Shown: positions 24,950-33,503 of the stretch, one piece after another
Layout of the letters: every line of letters begins with the position of its first letter
How positions within the stretch are numbered: the first letter of the stretch is position 1
Origin: Nocardioides sp. Kera G14
Lineage (GTDB): Bacteria > Actinomycetota > Actinomycetes > Propionibacteriales > Nocardioidaceae
DNA length: 64,000 bases
Reading direction: 5' to 3'
Assembly (NCBI RefSeq): GCF_020715565.1
Contig: NZ_CP085839.1
Location: forward strand, 3,286,001-3,350,000
The notes under the pieces: generated by a model
The model's database searches: none
The model's input: only the letters and a program-made list of their open reading frames with translations
What the model was told of the DNA's origin: nothing
Translations under genes and position numbers: made by a program

Positions 24950-25936
24950 ATGACCCAGGGAACCGAAGCGACCGACCCGCGCAACGTCATCATCATCGGC
25001 TCGGGGCCCTCGGGCTACACCGCCGCCGTCTACGCCGCCCGGGCCTCGCTCAACCCGCTGGTCTTCGAGGGCTCCGTCACCGCCGGCGGTGCCCTGATGA
25101 ACACTACCGAGGTCGAGAACTTCCCCGGCTTCCCCGAGGGCATCATGGGCCCCGCCCTCATGGAGAACATGCGCGCCCAGGCCGAGCGGTTCGGCGCCGA
25201 GCTGATCGCGGACGACGTCATCGAGGTCGACCTGACCGGTGACGTGAAGAAGGTGGTGACCTACGGCGGTACCTTCTACGCCCGCGCGGTGATCCTGGCG
25301 ATGGGCAGTGGCTACAAGAAGCTCGGCCTGCCCGACGAGGACCGCCTCTCCGGTCGCGGCGTCTCCTGGTGTGCCACCTGCGACGGCTTCTTCTTCCGCG
25401 AGCAGCACATCGCCGTCGTCGGCGGCGGCGACTCAGCGGTCGAGGAGGCCACCTTCCTCACCCGCTTCGGCTCCAAGGTCTCGCTGCTGGTTCGCCGCGA
25501 CGAGCTGCGCGCCTCCAAGGTGATGCAGGACCGCGCCTTCGCCGACCCGAAGCTCGAGATCATCTGGAACTCCGCCGTGGAGTCGATCAACGGGGCCGAG
25601 AACGTCGAGTCGCTCACGCTCGTCGACACCGTCACCGGGGCGACGTCGGAGCTGCCCGCGACCGGCCTCTTCGTCGCCATCGGCCATGACCCGCGCTCGG
25701 AGCTCATCCGCGGCCAGGTCGACCTCGACGCCGAGGGCTACGTGCTGACCCGGACCGGGTCCACGGCGACCAACCTCACCGGTGTCTTCGCCGCCGGCGA
25801 CCTGGTCGACCACACCTACCGCCAGGCCATCACCGCCGCCGGCTCCGGCTGTGCCGCCGCGCTCGACGCCGAGCGCTTCCTCGCCGACCTCGAGCACCAG
25901 GCCCACACCGCCGCAGCCGCGGCCGTCAACGCCTGA
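24950..25936 (+). CDS. trxB: Thioredoxin-disulfide reductase
   Basis: A 328-residue FAD/NADPH enzyme that reduces thioredoxin. FAD motif [16 protein letters not shown] at the N-terminus, redox pair Cys141-Ala-Thr-Cys144, NADPH motif [10 protein letters not shown] and the C-terminal FAD segment GVFAAGDL are all present. It follows the pseudokinase by nine bases and has its own -10 box that overlaps the preceding stop. Its partner thioredoxin is encoded about 3 kb away at 28961; MFS and M20 genes intervene on the opposite strand, so trxB and trx are separate units here. Confidence 0.96.
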   Translation: MTQGTEATDPRNVIIIGSGPSGYTAAVYAARASLNPLVFEGSVTAGGALMNTTEVENFPGFPEGIMGPALMENMRAQAERFGAELIADDVIEVDLTGDVKKVVTYGGTFYARAVILAMGSGYKKLGLPDEDRLSGRGVSWCATCDGFFFREQHIAVVGGGDSAVEEATFLTRFGSKVSLLVRRDELRASKVMQDRAFADPKLEIIWNSAVESINGAENVESLTLVDTVTGATSELPATGLFVAIGHDPRSELIRGQVDLDAEGYVLTRTGSTATNLTGVFAAGDLVDHTYRQAITAAGSGCAAALDAERFLADLEHQAHTAAAAAVNA

Positions 25937-25947
25937 CGGGGTCACCG

Positions 25948-26078
25948 ACGTCCGGGACGACATCGCCCACCGACCCCCGGGTCACCGGGCCGTCGCGTCC
26001 CGGACGTTGGTGTGTCCGGGACGGGATCACCCAGCCAAGGCCTCCCGATCGGTCCGCGCCGTCCCGGACGACGTCCGG
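25948..26078. repeat. Two consecutive hairpins of a CGTCCCGGACG element
   Basis: Four copies of a CGTCCCGGAC-type word lie in alternating orientation: 25948-25959 with 25996-26007 (perfect 12-bp arms), and 26014-26023 with 26060-26069 (10-bp arms). The first hairpin fills the gap between the convergent trxB and MFS genes; the second covers the MFS stop and last codons. It may act as a bidirectional terminator or a REP-like element. Confidence 0.8.
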
Positions 26079-27481
26079 TTGAGGAGGAGCGCGAGCGCCG
26101 CGACCAGCGCCGTGGCGGAGCAGATCGACCAGACGGCGAGATAGCCCGAGAGCGGGGCATGGCCGTACGTCGGGTCACCGAGGGTTCCGGTCGACGCGAG
26201 GCAGATCGCAAAGACCGCCGAGGCGACCGCGCCGCCGAGCGTCTTGAAGCCGTTGGTCATACCGGTCGCGAAGCCGACCCGGTCAGCAGGCGAGACTGCT
26301 GCGGCAGCGGAGGGAAGGGCGGCCACAAGCGCGCCCGACCCTGCGCCCGCGACCATCATGACCACGATGGTGAGCAGTCGGCTGTCGTGGAACGGCAGCC
26401 AGCCGGCGTACCCGAGGGCGACGAGGAGAGTCGCGAGGATCAGCGCCGGCCGCACACCGAAGCGCCGGGCGACGGGCGGGTAGAGCAGCGCTCCCGCGAG
26501 CAGGCTGATGACGTAGAGCCCGATCCGGATCGAGGTCGAGCCGGCCGACAGGCCGAAGCCGTAGCCCGCCACGTCGGGGTCACTTCGTAGATAAGTCGAC
26601 AAAGGGATCTGGGCGCCGAGGATCGAGATTCCGAAGAGGAAGGCCGTCACCTGGAGCGGCCACTGCGACGCCGTCCCCAGCAGTCGTACGTCGACCAGCG
26701 GGTGCGTCCGGCCGAGCTCGATGCGCCCGAACGGCACCAACACCAGCACGCCCAGCACGATCAGAACCCACGGCAGCACCGCCGACGGACCGGAGAGGCG
26801 CATCGCGATCAGGCCGCCCATCACGAGCCCGACCGCAAGCGTCAGCACCGCGAGTCCGGGCCAGTCGAAGGTCCCCTCCGAGGAGCCCGGCGCGCTCTCC
26901 ACACCGACCCAGATCGCGACCAGGCAGAGCGTCACGACCACCGCAGGGATGGCGAGCACCGTGGTCATCGAGAGTGACTCCACCAGAGCGCCCGACGCAA
27001 GCGCGCCGATGATCACCGCGAGCTCGAGCGTCGCGACCAGCGCCGCAGAGGCACGGCGGGTCAGGACATCGCGACGTGAGGTGCCGGAGGTGCGGCGATG
27101 GATGATCGCGACCTCAAGCGGGAGCCAGACGACGTACGCACCCTGGAGAGCCGCGCCCACGAGGAACGTGCCGAAGTTCGGGGCGAGTGCCATCACCCAG
27201 GAGCCGATGGCGGTCACCAGCGTTGCCAGCAGCAGGACGCGACGGTGCCCGATCAGGTCGCCGAGCCGGGCCAGCGGAGGCACCACCAGAGCCGAGACGA
27301 CGAGCTGCGCCGCCTCGAACCAGTTCACGTCGGCGTCCTTGATCGACAGGTGCCGCGCCAGGTCGGTGAAGATCGGCGTGTAGTAGCCCTGCAGGATCCC
27401 GCTCGCGAGCTCGACGCAGGCGAGGAAGCCGACGACCGCGACCAGGCTCCTCGCCGGCGCGGGAAGGGTGCTGGTGCTCAT
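26027..27481 (-). CDS. MFS transporter (DHA2-like)
   Basis: A 484-residue major facilitator protein with about 14 predicted helices, as in the DHA2 drug:H+ antiporter group. The intracellular loop motif RLGDLIGHRRVLLLA is clear. The substrate is unknown; such proteins often export toxic organic compounds. ATG 27481 overlaps the stop of the M20 peptidase gene by four bases, so the two are coupled; an upstream in-frame start would lie deep inside that gene. The last codons contain part of a hairpin repeat. Confidence 0.85.
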   Translation of the reverse strand: MSTSTLPAPARSLVAVVGFLACVELASGILQGYYTPIFTDLARHLSIKDADVNWFEAAQLVVSALVVPPLARLGDLIGHRRVLLLATLVTAIGSWVMALAPNFGTFLVGAALQGAYVVWLPLEVAIIHRRTSGTSRRDVLTRRASAALVATLELAVIIGALASGALVESLSMTTVLAIPAVVVTLCLVAIWVGVESAPGSSEGTFDWPGLAVLTLAVGLVMGGLIAMRLSGPSAVLPWVLIVLGVLVLVPFGRIELGRTHPLVDVRLLGTASQWPLQVTAFLFGISILGAQIPLSTYLRSDPDVAGYGFGLSAGSTSIRIGLYVISLLAGALLYPPVARRFGVRPALILATLLVALGYAGWLPFHDSRLLTIVVMMVAGAGSGALVAALPSAAAAVSPADRVGFATGMTNGFKTLGGAVASAVFAICLASTGTLGDPTYGHAPLSGYLAVWSICSATALVAALALLLNRTSSGTARTDREALAG

Positions 27482-28830
27482 GCGATCTCTCCCAGTCGTT
27501 CGATGAACCGCCGGTACCACCGGACGCCGTCGAGATAGTCCGTCACACCGATCCGCTCGTCGGCGGCGTGGATCGACGCACGCTGCGTCCGCGTCATCCG
27601 GAAGGGCGCGAAGCGATAGACGCGGTCACAGATCGCGGTGAAGAAGCGCGAGTCCGTCGCCGCGAGCATGACGTACGGCGCCGGCACCGCATCGGGATAG
27701 ATCTCGGAGATCACGCGTTCGAGCAGAGCGAAGGTGGGATCGCCGTCCCAGGGCGAGACCGGGGAGGCCTCGTTGGCGTCCACCACCTCGATCTCCACGG
27801 AGTCGTCGTCGATCGCTCGACGCAGACGCGCGACGACCGAGTCCACCGTGTCGCCCACCATGACGCGCAGGTTGATCCCGGCACGGACCCGCGAGGGCAG
27901 CACGTTGATCGCCTTCGAGCCCTCGAGCGTCGTCAGCGCGACGGTGGTCCGGACCAGTGCGGCCGCCTCGGGGCCGGCCAGCGTCAGGGCGCGGGCAGCA
28001 CCGGAGCGCACGCGGTTCCACCGTGGTCCCTCACCCAGCCGACCCAACACGCCGGCGACAGCTCGCAGAGGACCGCCCAGGTGGGGCGAGGCCCGCCGGA
28101 AGAGCTCGACGGTCACGGGGTGCAGGTGGGCGGGCATCGACACGCGGTCGACCGCGACGAGTGCGGCCGCCAGTCGGGCCGCCGGGCCGCCCGCAACCGG
28201 AGTCGAGGCATGGCCGCCCTCGGAGGTGACCGACAGCCGCACCGAGGTCGTGCCCTTCTCCGAGACACCGACGACACCGATCGGCGCTGAGAGACCCGGC
28301 AGGGCCTCGTGCGCGATCGCGCCGCCCTCGTCGATCACCATCCACGGCGTCACTCCCCGTTCGCGCAGGAGCGCCACGGCAGCTCGCGCGGCCGCGCCCG
28401 TGGTCTCCTCGTCGCAGCCGAAGGAGAGCCAGACGTCGTACGCCGGCACGAACCCGTCCGCGAGCAGCGACTCCACCGCCTCGCAGACCCCCGCGACACA
28501 CCCCTTGTCGTCGAGCGTCCCTCGCCCCCACAGCTCGTCGTCGATCACGTCACCGCTGTACGGATCCCGGGCCCATTCCGAGGCGACGACCGGGACGACG
28601 TCCAGGTGCGCCATCAGCACGACGGGTCGAACCGAGGAGACTCCCGGCCAGTGGATCAGCAGTCCGTGGCCGCCCACGCGCGTGACCTCCAGCTCGTGCA
28701 CGCGGGGCCACTGGTCCGCCATCGTCGCCAGCAGCCGGTCGAAGTCCTCCGGCAGGCCTCCACTGGCCTGTGAGACGGTGGGGATCCGGACGAGGGCGGC
28801 GAGACGCTCGATCTCGGCGACGTTCTGCAT
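27478..28830 (-). CDS. M20-family metallopeptidase
   Basis: A 450-residue M20 zinc amidohydrolase (carboxypeptidase/dipeptidase type). Metal and catalytic motifs are MAHLDVVPV, GRGTLDDKG and CDEETTG, followed by the dimerisation domain and a C-terminal His-containing segment. It cleaves peptides or acylated amino acids; the substrate is unknown. ATG 28830 lies six bases after TAGCGT, predicting a leaderless mRNA. It is coupled to the downstream MFS gene and divergent from thioredoxin. Confidence 0.88.
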   Translation of the reverse strand: MQNVAEIERLAALVRIPTVSQASGGLPEDFDRLLATMADQWPRVHELEVTRVGGHGLLIHWPGVSSVRPVVLMAHLDVVPVVASEWARDPYSGDVIDDELWGRGTLDDKGCVAGVCEAVESLLADGFVPAYDVWLSFGCDEETTGAAARAAVALLRERGVTPWMVIDEGGAIAHEALPGLSAPIGVVGVSEKGTTSVRLSVTSEGGHASTPVAGGPAARLAAALVAVDRVSMPAHLHPVTVELFRRASPHLGGPLRAVAGVLGRLGEGPRWNRVRSGAARALTLAGPEAAALVRTTVALTTLEGSKAINVLPSRVRAGINLRVMVGDTVDSVVARLRRAIDDDSVEIEVVDANEASPVSPWDGDPTFALLERVISEIYPDAVPAPYVMLAATDSRFFTAICDRVYRFAPFRMTRTQRASIHAADERIGVTDYLDGVRWYRRFIERLGEIA

Positions 28831-28836
28831 GGGGGC

Positions 28837-28842
28837 ACGCTA
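28837..28842 (-). promoter_or_regulatory. -10 box for M20 peptidase gene
   Basis: TAGCGT on the minus strand, six bases before the ATG at 28830, predicts a leaderless mRNA for the peptidase-MFS pair. Confidence 0.55.
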
Positions 28843-28858
28843 GTGGTCCGCGTGGGAC

Positions 28859-28886
28859 GGGAATGGTCCCGGGGCCGGTGCTGTTG
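28859..28886 (+). promoter_or_regulatory. Sigma-R-type promoter for thioredoxin
   Basis: GGGAAT (28859-28864), exactly 18 bases, then GTTG (28883-28886) match the GGGAAT-N18-GTT consensus of Streptomyces SigR and mycobacterial SigH, the disulfide-stress sigma factors that control thioredoxin genes. Transcription would start near 28893, leaving a leader of roughly 65 bases before the thioredoxin ATG. Confidence 0.8.
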
Positions 28887-28960
28887 ACTATGACCAGACG
28901 TTCCGTTCAGTCCGCCTCCACACGGGAGGTGCGACTCAATCCGAAGGGTGGCCACATCTG

Positions 28961-29290
28961 ATGGCTGGCAACATCTCCGCCGTGACCGACGCCGAGTTCG
29001 ACGCGTCCGTCCTCAAGTCCGACAAGCCCGTCCTCGTGGACTTCTGGGCCGAGTGGTGCGGCCCCTGTAAGCAGGTGGCCCCGATCCTCGACGAGATCGC
29101 CGGTGAGCACGGCGACAAGGTCACGTTCCTCAAGATGAACGTCGACGAGAACCCGGTGACGCCGAGCAACTACCGCGTCACCGGCATCCCGACCATCAAC
29201 GTCTACCAGGGCGGCGAGGTCGTGAAGTCGATCGTCGGCGCCCGCCCGAAGGCCGCGATCCTCAACGAGCTCAAGGACTTCATCGCCTGA
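28961..29290 (+). CDS. trxA: Thioredoxin
   Basis: A 109-residue thioredoxin with the active site WCGPC (Cys33, Cys36), the cis-proline segment GIPTINVY and normal length. It reduces cytosolic disulfides and is recycled by thioredoxin reductase. ATG 28961 follows GAAGGGTGG. A sigma-R-type promoter lies about 75-100 bases upstream, so induction by disulfide stress is expected. It is convergent with the acetyltransferase gene, only eight bases away. Confidence 0.96.
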   Translation: MAGNISAVTDAEFDASVLKSDKPVLVDFWAEWCGPCKQVAPILDEIAGEHGDKVTFLKMNVDENPVTPSNYRVTGIPTINVYQGGEVVKSIVGARPKAAILNELKDFIA

Positions 29291-29298
29291 TCTCGGCT

Positions 29299-29967
29299 CT
29301 ACTCGAGAGCCTCTCGATGCCCCGGCACCCCACGGTGCTGGGGCATCGGTGCTTTCCGAGGCCGTACGACGCCCACGAGCCTTTCGACCGCGGCCTCGAC
29401 CCCGTCGCGCCACGTGACGATCGAGCGCAGGTCCATCCGCATCCGAGGCGCGGTCGGGTGCGCACGGTGGGTCTTGAAGCCCACCCGAGCGAGGAACTGC
29501 TCCGGGGCGGCGCAGCGCGAGCCGTGCAGCCGGCTCGCCAGGCCCTTGTCGCCGAACGCCTCCACCGCACGGATCGACCCGCCACGCTGGAGCAGGTCCC
29601 GGGCCATCCCCTGGATGAGCAGTCGGCCGATGCCCGCGTCGCGCCAGCCGGGAGCGATCCAGAGCGTCGTGAGCAGCACGGCGTCCGGTGAGACCGGCGC
29701 CGTCGGATAGGCGCCCGCCCCCGGCGCGAAGGCCGGCGGCACGTAGACGACGTAGCCCACCGGTCGGTCGTCGACGACGGCGACGCGGCCGCAGGAACCC
29801 CACTCGCGCAGCACCTCGGAGATCCACGCATCCTTCTCCGTGGCGGCCCCGTCGCCGTCGAGTTGGGCACGACGTACGGGGTCGAGCTCCCAGAAGAGGC
29901 AGCTCCGGCAGGGCGCGCCGAGCTCCTCGAAGAGGTCCAACGTGAGCGGAACAACCTTCCGAGCCAT
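29299..29967 (-). CDS. GNAT-family N-acetyltransferase
   Basis: A 222-residue protein with a GNAT fold: acetyl-CoA-binding segment LWIAPGWRDAGIGRLLIQGM near residue 110, and a cysteine pair near the N-terminus (CRSCLFWELD) seen in an actinobacterial subgroup next to the par genes. Substrate unknown. ATG 29967 gives MARKVVPLTLDLF; a GAAGG lies a few bases upstream. Its 3' end contains a long hairpin at 29316-29347. Divergent from the aminotransferase gene. Confidence 0.82.
   Translation of the reverse strand: MARKVVPLTLDLFEELGAPCRSCLFWELDPVRRAQLDGDGAATEKDAWISEVLREWGSCGRVAVVDDRPVGYVVYVPPAFAPGAGAYPTAPVSPDAVLLTTLWIAPGWRDAGIGRLLIQGMARDLLQRGGSIRAVEAFGDKGLASRLHGSRCAAPEQFLARVGFKTHRAHPTAPRMRMDLRSIVTWRDGVEAAVERLVGVVRPRKAPMPQHRGVPGHREALE
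29316..29347 (+). terminator. Long hairpin past trxA, within GNAT 3' end
   Basis: A 14-bp stem with one G-U pair and a CCAC loop, 26 bases after the thioredoxin stop, inside the coding end of the convergent acetyltransferase. A smaller hairpin (TCGAGAG-C-CTCTCGA, 29303-29317) precedes it. There is no U-run, so it is a terminator candidate for trxA only. Confidence 0.5.
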
Positions 29968-30015
29968 GGATTTCACCTTCACGCACTGGGCTGCATGCCT
30001 CAGACTAGGGGAATC

Positions 30016-31332
30016 ATGTCTATTGAGCCCTCGCGCAGCCGTCCCGTCCTCGACCCGTACGTCGATCGGTACGCAGCACGCACGGCAGGCATGACCGCCT
30101 CGGAGATCCGGGCGCTGTTCGCGGTCGCTTCGCGCCCGGAGGTCGTCTCGCTCGCCGGCGGCATGCCTAACATCAGCGGCCTCCCTCTCGACGTCGTCGG
30201 TCATGCGATCAACGACCTCGTGCTCAAGGACGGTCCGACCGCGATGCAGTACGGCTCCGGCCAGGGCACGCCGGAGCTGCGTGAGCAGATCACCGAGATC
30301 ATGCGGCTGGAGGGCATCGAGGCCCACGCCGACGACGTGGTCGTCACCGTCGGCTCGCAGCAGGCGGTCGACCTGGTCACCCGCATCTTCTGCGACCCCG
30401 GCGACGTCGTCCTGTGTGAGGCGCCGTCGTACGTCGGCGCCCTCGGCGTCTTCAAGTCCTACCAGTGCGAGGTCGTGCACGCGGAGATGGACGCCGACGG
30501 GCTCATCCCGGATGCACTGCGCAACGCCATCCGCGCCACCAAGGCCGCCGGGAAGACGATCAAGTTCCTCTACACGATCCCGAACTTCCACAACCCCGCC
30601 GGGGTGACGCTCTCGCTCGAGCGTCGTCACGAGGTCGTCGAGATCTGCGCCGAGGAGGGCATCCTCATCCTCGAGGACAACCCGTACGGCCTGCTCGGAT
30701 TCGACCGCGAGCCGATGCCCGCGATGCGCTCGATGTCGGCCGACAACATCATCTACCTCGGCTCGTTCTCCAAGACCTTCGCGCCGGGCTTCCGCGTCGG
30801 GTGGGCACTGGCGCCGCACACCGTGCGGGAGAAGCTTGTCCTCGCCCAGGAGTCGGCGACGCTGTGCCCGCCGTCGTTCTCGCAGATGGCGATCTCGGCG
30901 TACCTCCGCGACCACGACTGGCAGGGCCAGATCAAGGACTTCCGCGAGATGTACCGCGAGCGCCGCGACGCCATGATCGGGGCGCTCACCGACATGATGC
31001 CGCCGGCGGTGCGCTGGAACGTCCCCGACGGCGGCTTCTACGTCTGGCTCACGCTGCCGCCGGGCATCAACGCCAAGGCGATGCTCCCCCGCGCCGTCAC
31101 GGCGCGCGTGGCCTACGTCCCCGGCACCGCGTTCTTCGCCGACGGCTTCGGCTCCTCGGCGATGCGCCTCTCCTTCTGCTACCCGACCCCCGAGCGGATC
31201 CGTGAGGGCGTACGCCGTCTCGCCGGTGTCCTGGAGGCGGAGATGGAGCTGCAGAGCACGTTCGGGATCGATGACACCACCGAGATGCGCCTCGGCCTGG
31301 GTCCGGACAATCCCAGCCCGAACTCCATCTAG
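30016..31332 (+). CDS. PLP-dependent aminotransferase, class I/II
   Basis: A 438-residue fold-type I aminotransferase. The PLP lysine is in SFSKTFAPGFRVGW; the segments AGGMPNISGLP and TIPNFHNPAGVTLS are typical of the 2-aminoadipate/LysN- and MocR-like group. The exact substrate cannot be deduced. ATG 30016 follows AGGGGA. It is convergent with parB; the gap of 21 bases and the parB end contain an AT-rich inverted repeat. Aminotransferases of this group often lie next to parB in related actinomycetes, without a known link to segregation. Confidence 0.88.
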   Translation: MSIEPSRSRPVLDPYVDRYAARTAGMTASEIRALFAVASRPEVVSLAGGMPNISGLPLDVVGHAINDLVLKDGPTAMQYGSGQGTPELREQITEIMRLEGIEAHADDVVVTVGSQQAVDLVTRIFCDPGDVVLCEAPSYVGALGVFKSYQCEVVHAEMDADGLIPDALRNAIRATKAAGKTIKFLYTIPNFHNPAGVTLSLERRHEVVEICAEEGILILEDNPYGLLGFDREPMPAMRSMSADNIIYLGSFSKTFAPGFRVGWALAPHTVREKLVLAQESATLCPPSFSQMAISAYLRDHDWQGQIKDFREMYRERRDAMIGALTDMMPPAVRWNVPDGGFYVWLTLPPGINAKAMLPRAVTARVAYVPGTAFFADGFGSSAMRLSFCYPTPERIREGVRRLAGVLEAEMELQSTFGIDDTTEMRLGLGPDNPSPNSI

Positions 31333-31343
31333 GTCGTTTTATC

Positions 31344-31379
31344 GACTTATCGATCAGTCGCTTTGTGGATCGATAAGTC
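31344..31379. repeat. AT-rich inverted repeat at the parB stop
   Basis: GACTTATCGAT (31344-31354) and ATCGATAAGTC (31369-31379) are perfect 11-bp arms 14 bases apart, spanning the parB stop codon. The AT-rich sequence stands out in this high-GC DNA. It may be a bidirectional terminator or a protein site. Confidence 0.75.
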
Positions 31380-32403
31380 CGACGATGCGCTGCAGGTCGG
31401 CGAGGGTGGCGTACTCGATGGTGACCCTCCCCTTGGCCTTGCCCATGTCCACCTTCACGCGCGTCTCGAGGCGGTCCGAGAGCCGCTCGGCGATGTCGGT
31501 CAGACCGGGAGCCTTGAGCCGGGGCGGACGTGCGGTCCGCTTCGGCCCGCCGTGCTCGCCGAGGGCGAGCAGCTCCTCGAGGCCCCGGACGCTGATGCCC
31601 TCGGCGACGACGCGCTGGGCCAGGCGGTCCTGGGCCTCGTCGTCGTCCACGCCGAGAAGCGCACGGGCGTGGCCGGCCGACAGCACGCCGGCAGCCACAC
31701 GGTTCTGGACCTTCGGCGTGAGCTTCAGCAGCCGGATCGTGTTGGAAATCTGCGGGCGTGACCGGCCGATCCGCGTGGCGAGCTCCTCGTGGGTGCAGGA
31801 GAAGTCCTCGAGCAGCTGCTGGTAGGCCGCCGCCTCCTCCAGCGGGTTGAGCTGGCTGCGGTGGAGGTTCTCCAGCAGAGCGTCGCGGAGCATGTCGGTG
31901 TCGTCGGTCTCGCGGACGATCGCGGGGATCGTCTCGAGGCCGGCGAGCTGCGTGGCGCGCCACCGGCGCTCACCCATGACCAGCTCGTAGCGCTTCCTGC
32001 CGCCGGCCGTGCCCTCAGGGCCGTCAACCGGAAGCGGACGCACGACCACGGGCTGGAGGAGGCCGACCTCCTTGATCGAGACGACCAGCTCGTCGAGCGC
32101 CTCCTGCTCGAAGACGGTGCGCGGGTTGACCGCGTTGGGGGTGATCGCATCGACGGGCAGCTCGGCGAAGTAAGCACCGTCGACGGGGGCGAGGCCGTCA
32201 GGCAGCTCCCCCGCCGGGGAGCGATTGTCGACATTTCCGGCCTGAGCGCCGTTCCCCGGGCTGGCGGGGCCCCGGTCAGCGGCTTCCGAGTTCGTCGGTC
32301 CAGCGGAATTGTCCGCATGCTGATCATCCGGCTTGACCTCGGGTGCGGTGGGAATGAGTGAGCCCAACCCGCGTCCCAGACCACGGCGATTCGGACCGGC
32401 CAT
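31354..32403 (-). CDS. parB: Chromosome partitioning protein ParB
   Basis: A 349-residue CTP-dependent DNA clamp. After an N-terminal extension with [11 protein letters not shown] come the CTPase motif [12 protein letters not shown], the segment [14 protein letters not shown], the helix-turn-helix that reads parS ([17 protein letters not shown]) and a C-terminal dimerisation domain. It loads at parS and spreads to form the partition complex. Its ATG overlaps the parA stop by one base. Four parS sites lie within 4 kb upstream. Confidence 0.96.
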   Translation of the reverse strand: MAGPNRRGLGRGLGSLIPTAPEVKPDDQHADNSAGPTNSEAADRGPASPGNGAQAGNVDNRSPAGELPDGLAPVDGAYFAELPVDAITPNAVNPRTVFEQEALDELVVSIKEVGLLQPVVVRPLPVDGPEGTAGGRKRYELVMGERRWRATQLAGLETIPAIVRETDDTDMLRDALLENLHRSQLNPLEEAAAYQQLLEDFSCTHEELATRIGRSRPQISNTIRLLKLTPKVQNRVAAGVLSAGHARALLGVDDDEAQDRLAQRVVAEGISVRGLEELLALGEHGGPKRTARPPRLKAPGLTDIAERLSDRLETRVKVDMGKAKGRVTIEYATLADLQRIVGLIDPQSD

Positions 32404-33503
32404 CAGACGTTCACACCTTTCGAAGCCACTTCACGCGCCGCCTCGAGGTAGCTCAGCGCCCCCGGCGAGCCCGGGTCGTAGGTCATCACGGTCTGCCCGT
32501 ACGACGGCGCCTCGGAGACGCGTACCGAGCGTGGGATGTAGGTCTTGAGCACCTGGTCACCGAAGTGAGACTTGACCTCCTCGGCGACTCCGGAGGCGAG
32601 CCGGGTCCGGGCGTCGAACATGGTGACCAGGATGGTGCTCACCGCGAGGGACGGGTTGAGTGCGGCACGGACCATGTCGATGGTCTTGAGCAGCTGCGAG
32701 AGGCCCTCCAGCGCGTAGTACTCCGCTTGGATCGGGATCATCACCTCGGAGCATGCAACGAGCGCGTTCACGGTCAGGAGGCCCAGCGAGGGCGGGCAGT
32801 CGATGAAGACGTAGTCCCAGCGGTCCTCCCCCGCCGTACGGGCGTCGCCCACGCGCGGATGCGCCCGCAGCGCCTTCTGCAGGCGCTGCTCCCGCGCCAC
32901 CACGCTGACGAGCTCGATCTCTGCGCCAGCGAGGTCGATGGTCGCCGGTACGACGTCCAGCCCAGCGACCTCGGGCGCAGGGACCACGACGTCGGCCAAC
33001 GGAGTGCCCTCGACGAGCAACTCGTACGTGCCCGGGGTGCCCTGATAGTGATCGATGCTCAGCGCGGTCGACGCGTTCCCCTGCGGGTCGAGGTCGATGA
33101 CGAGGACGCGCTGGCCGAGCTGGGTGAGAGCAGCGGCGATGTTCACCGTCGACGTCGTCTTGCCGACGCCGCCCTTCTGGTTGGCGACGACGAAGATCCG
33201 CGTCGACTCGGGTCGAGGCGACGGCGGGCGCTGCGAGGCGTCCATCCGCGCCAGGATGCTGTGCTCGGCGGCCTTGGCCAGCGGCGTCTCGTCCTCAGCC
33301 AAACTGGTGCCGTACTGCGCGAAGTCGGCGGCGGTGCGGACGGGGAACGGCGCCTCTGTTTCACGTGAAACGGCGTCCGCTCCGGCCTGTGGATGAGACG
33401 CCGAGTTCTGTGGAGAAACCCCATCTCCAAGCGTGGAACCACCGGTGGAAAACTCATCCGTCACGCCGGGTCCCGTACCGTCCTTGCCCTGTGCGTCGCT
33501 CAT
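32403..33503 (-). CDS. parA: Chromosome partitioning ATPase ParA
   Basis: A 366-residue ParA/Soj ATPase with deviant Walker A motif [12 protein letters not shown] near residue 111 and the Walker B region [11 protein letters not shown]. It moves ParB-parS complexes. ATG 33503 overlaps the rsmG stop (ATGA), supporting this start although the first 100 residues are poorly conserved; a start near 33248 is an alternative. A parS site lies inside the N-terminal coding region and encodes the peptide VSRET. Confidence 0.94.
   Translation of the reverse strand: MSDAQGKDGTGPGVTDEFSTGGSTLGDGVSPQNSASHPQAGADAVSRETEAPFPVRTAADFAQYGTSLAEDETPLAKAAEHSILARMDASQRPPSPRPESTRIFVVANQKGGVGKTTSTVNIAAALTQLGQRVLVIDLDPQGNASTALSIDHYQGTPGTYELLVEGTPLADVVVPAPEVAGLDVVPATIDLAGAEIELVSVVAREQRLQKALRAHPRVGDARTAGEDRWDYVFIDCPPSLGLLTVNALVACSEVMIPIQAEYYALEGLSQLLKTIDMVRAALNPSLAVSTILVTMFDARTRLASGVAEEVKSHFGDQVLKTYIPRSVRVSEAPSYGQTVMTYDPGSPGALSYLEAAREVASKGVNV
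33357..33372. promoter_or_regulatory. parS: parS site 1
   Basis: TGTTTCACGTGAAACG, one base from the TGTTTCACGTGAAACA consensus, inside the parA coding sequence. Confidence 0.93.
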
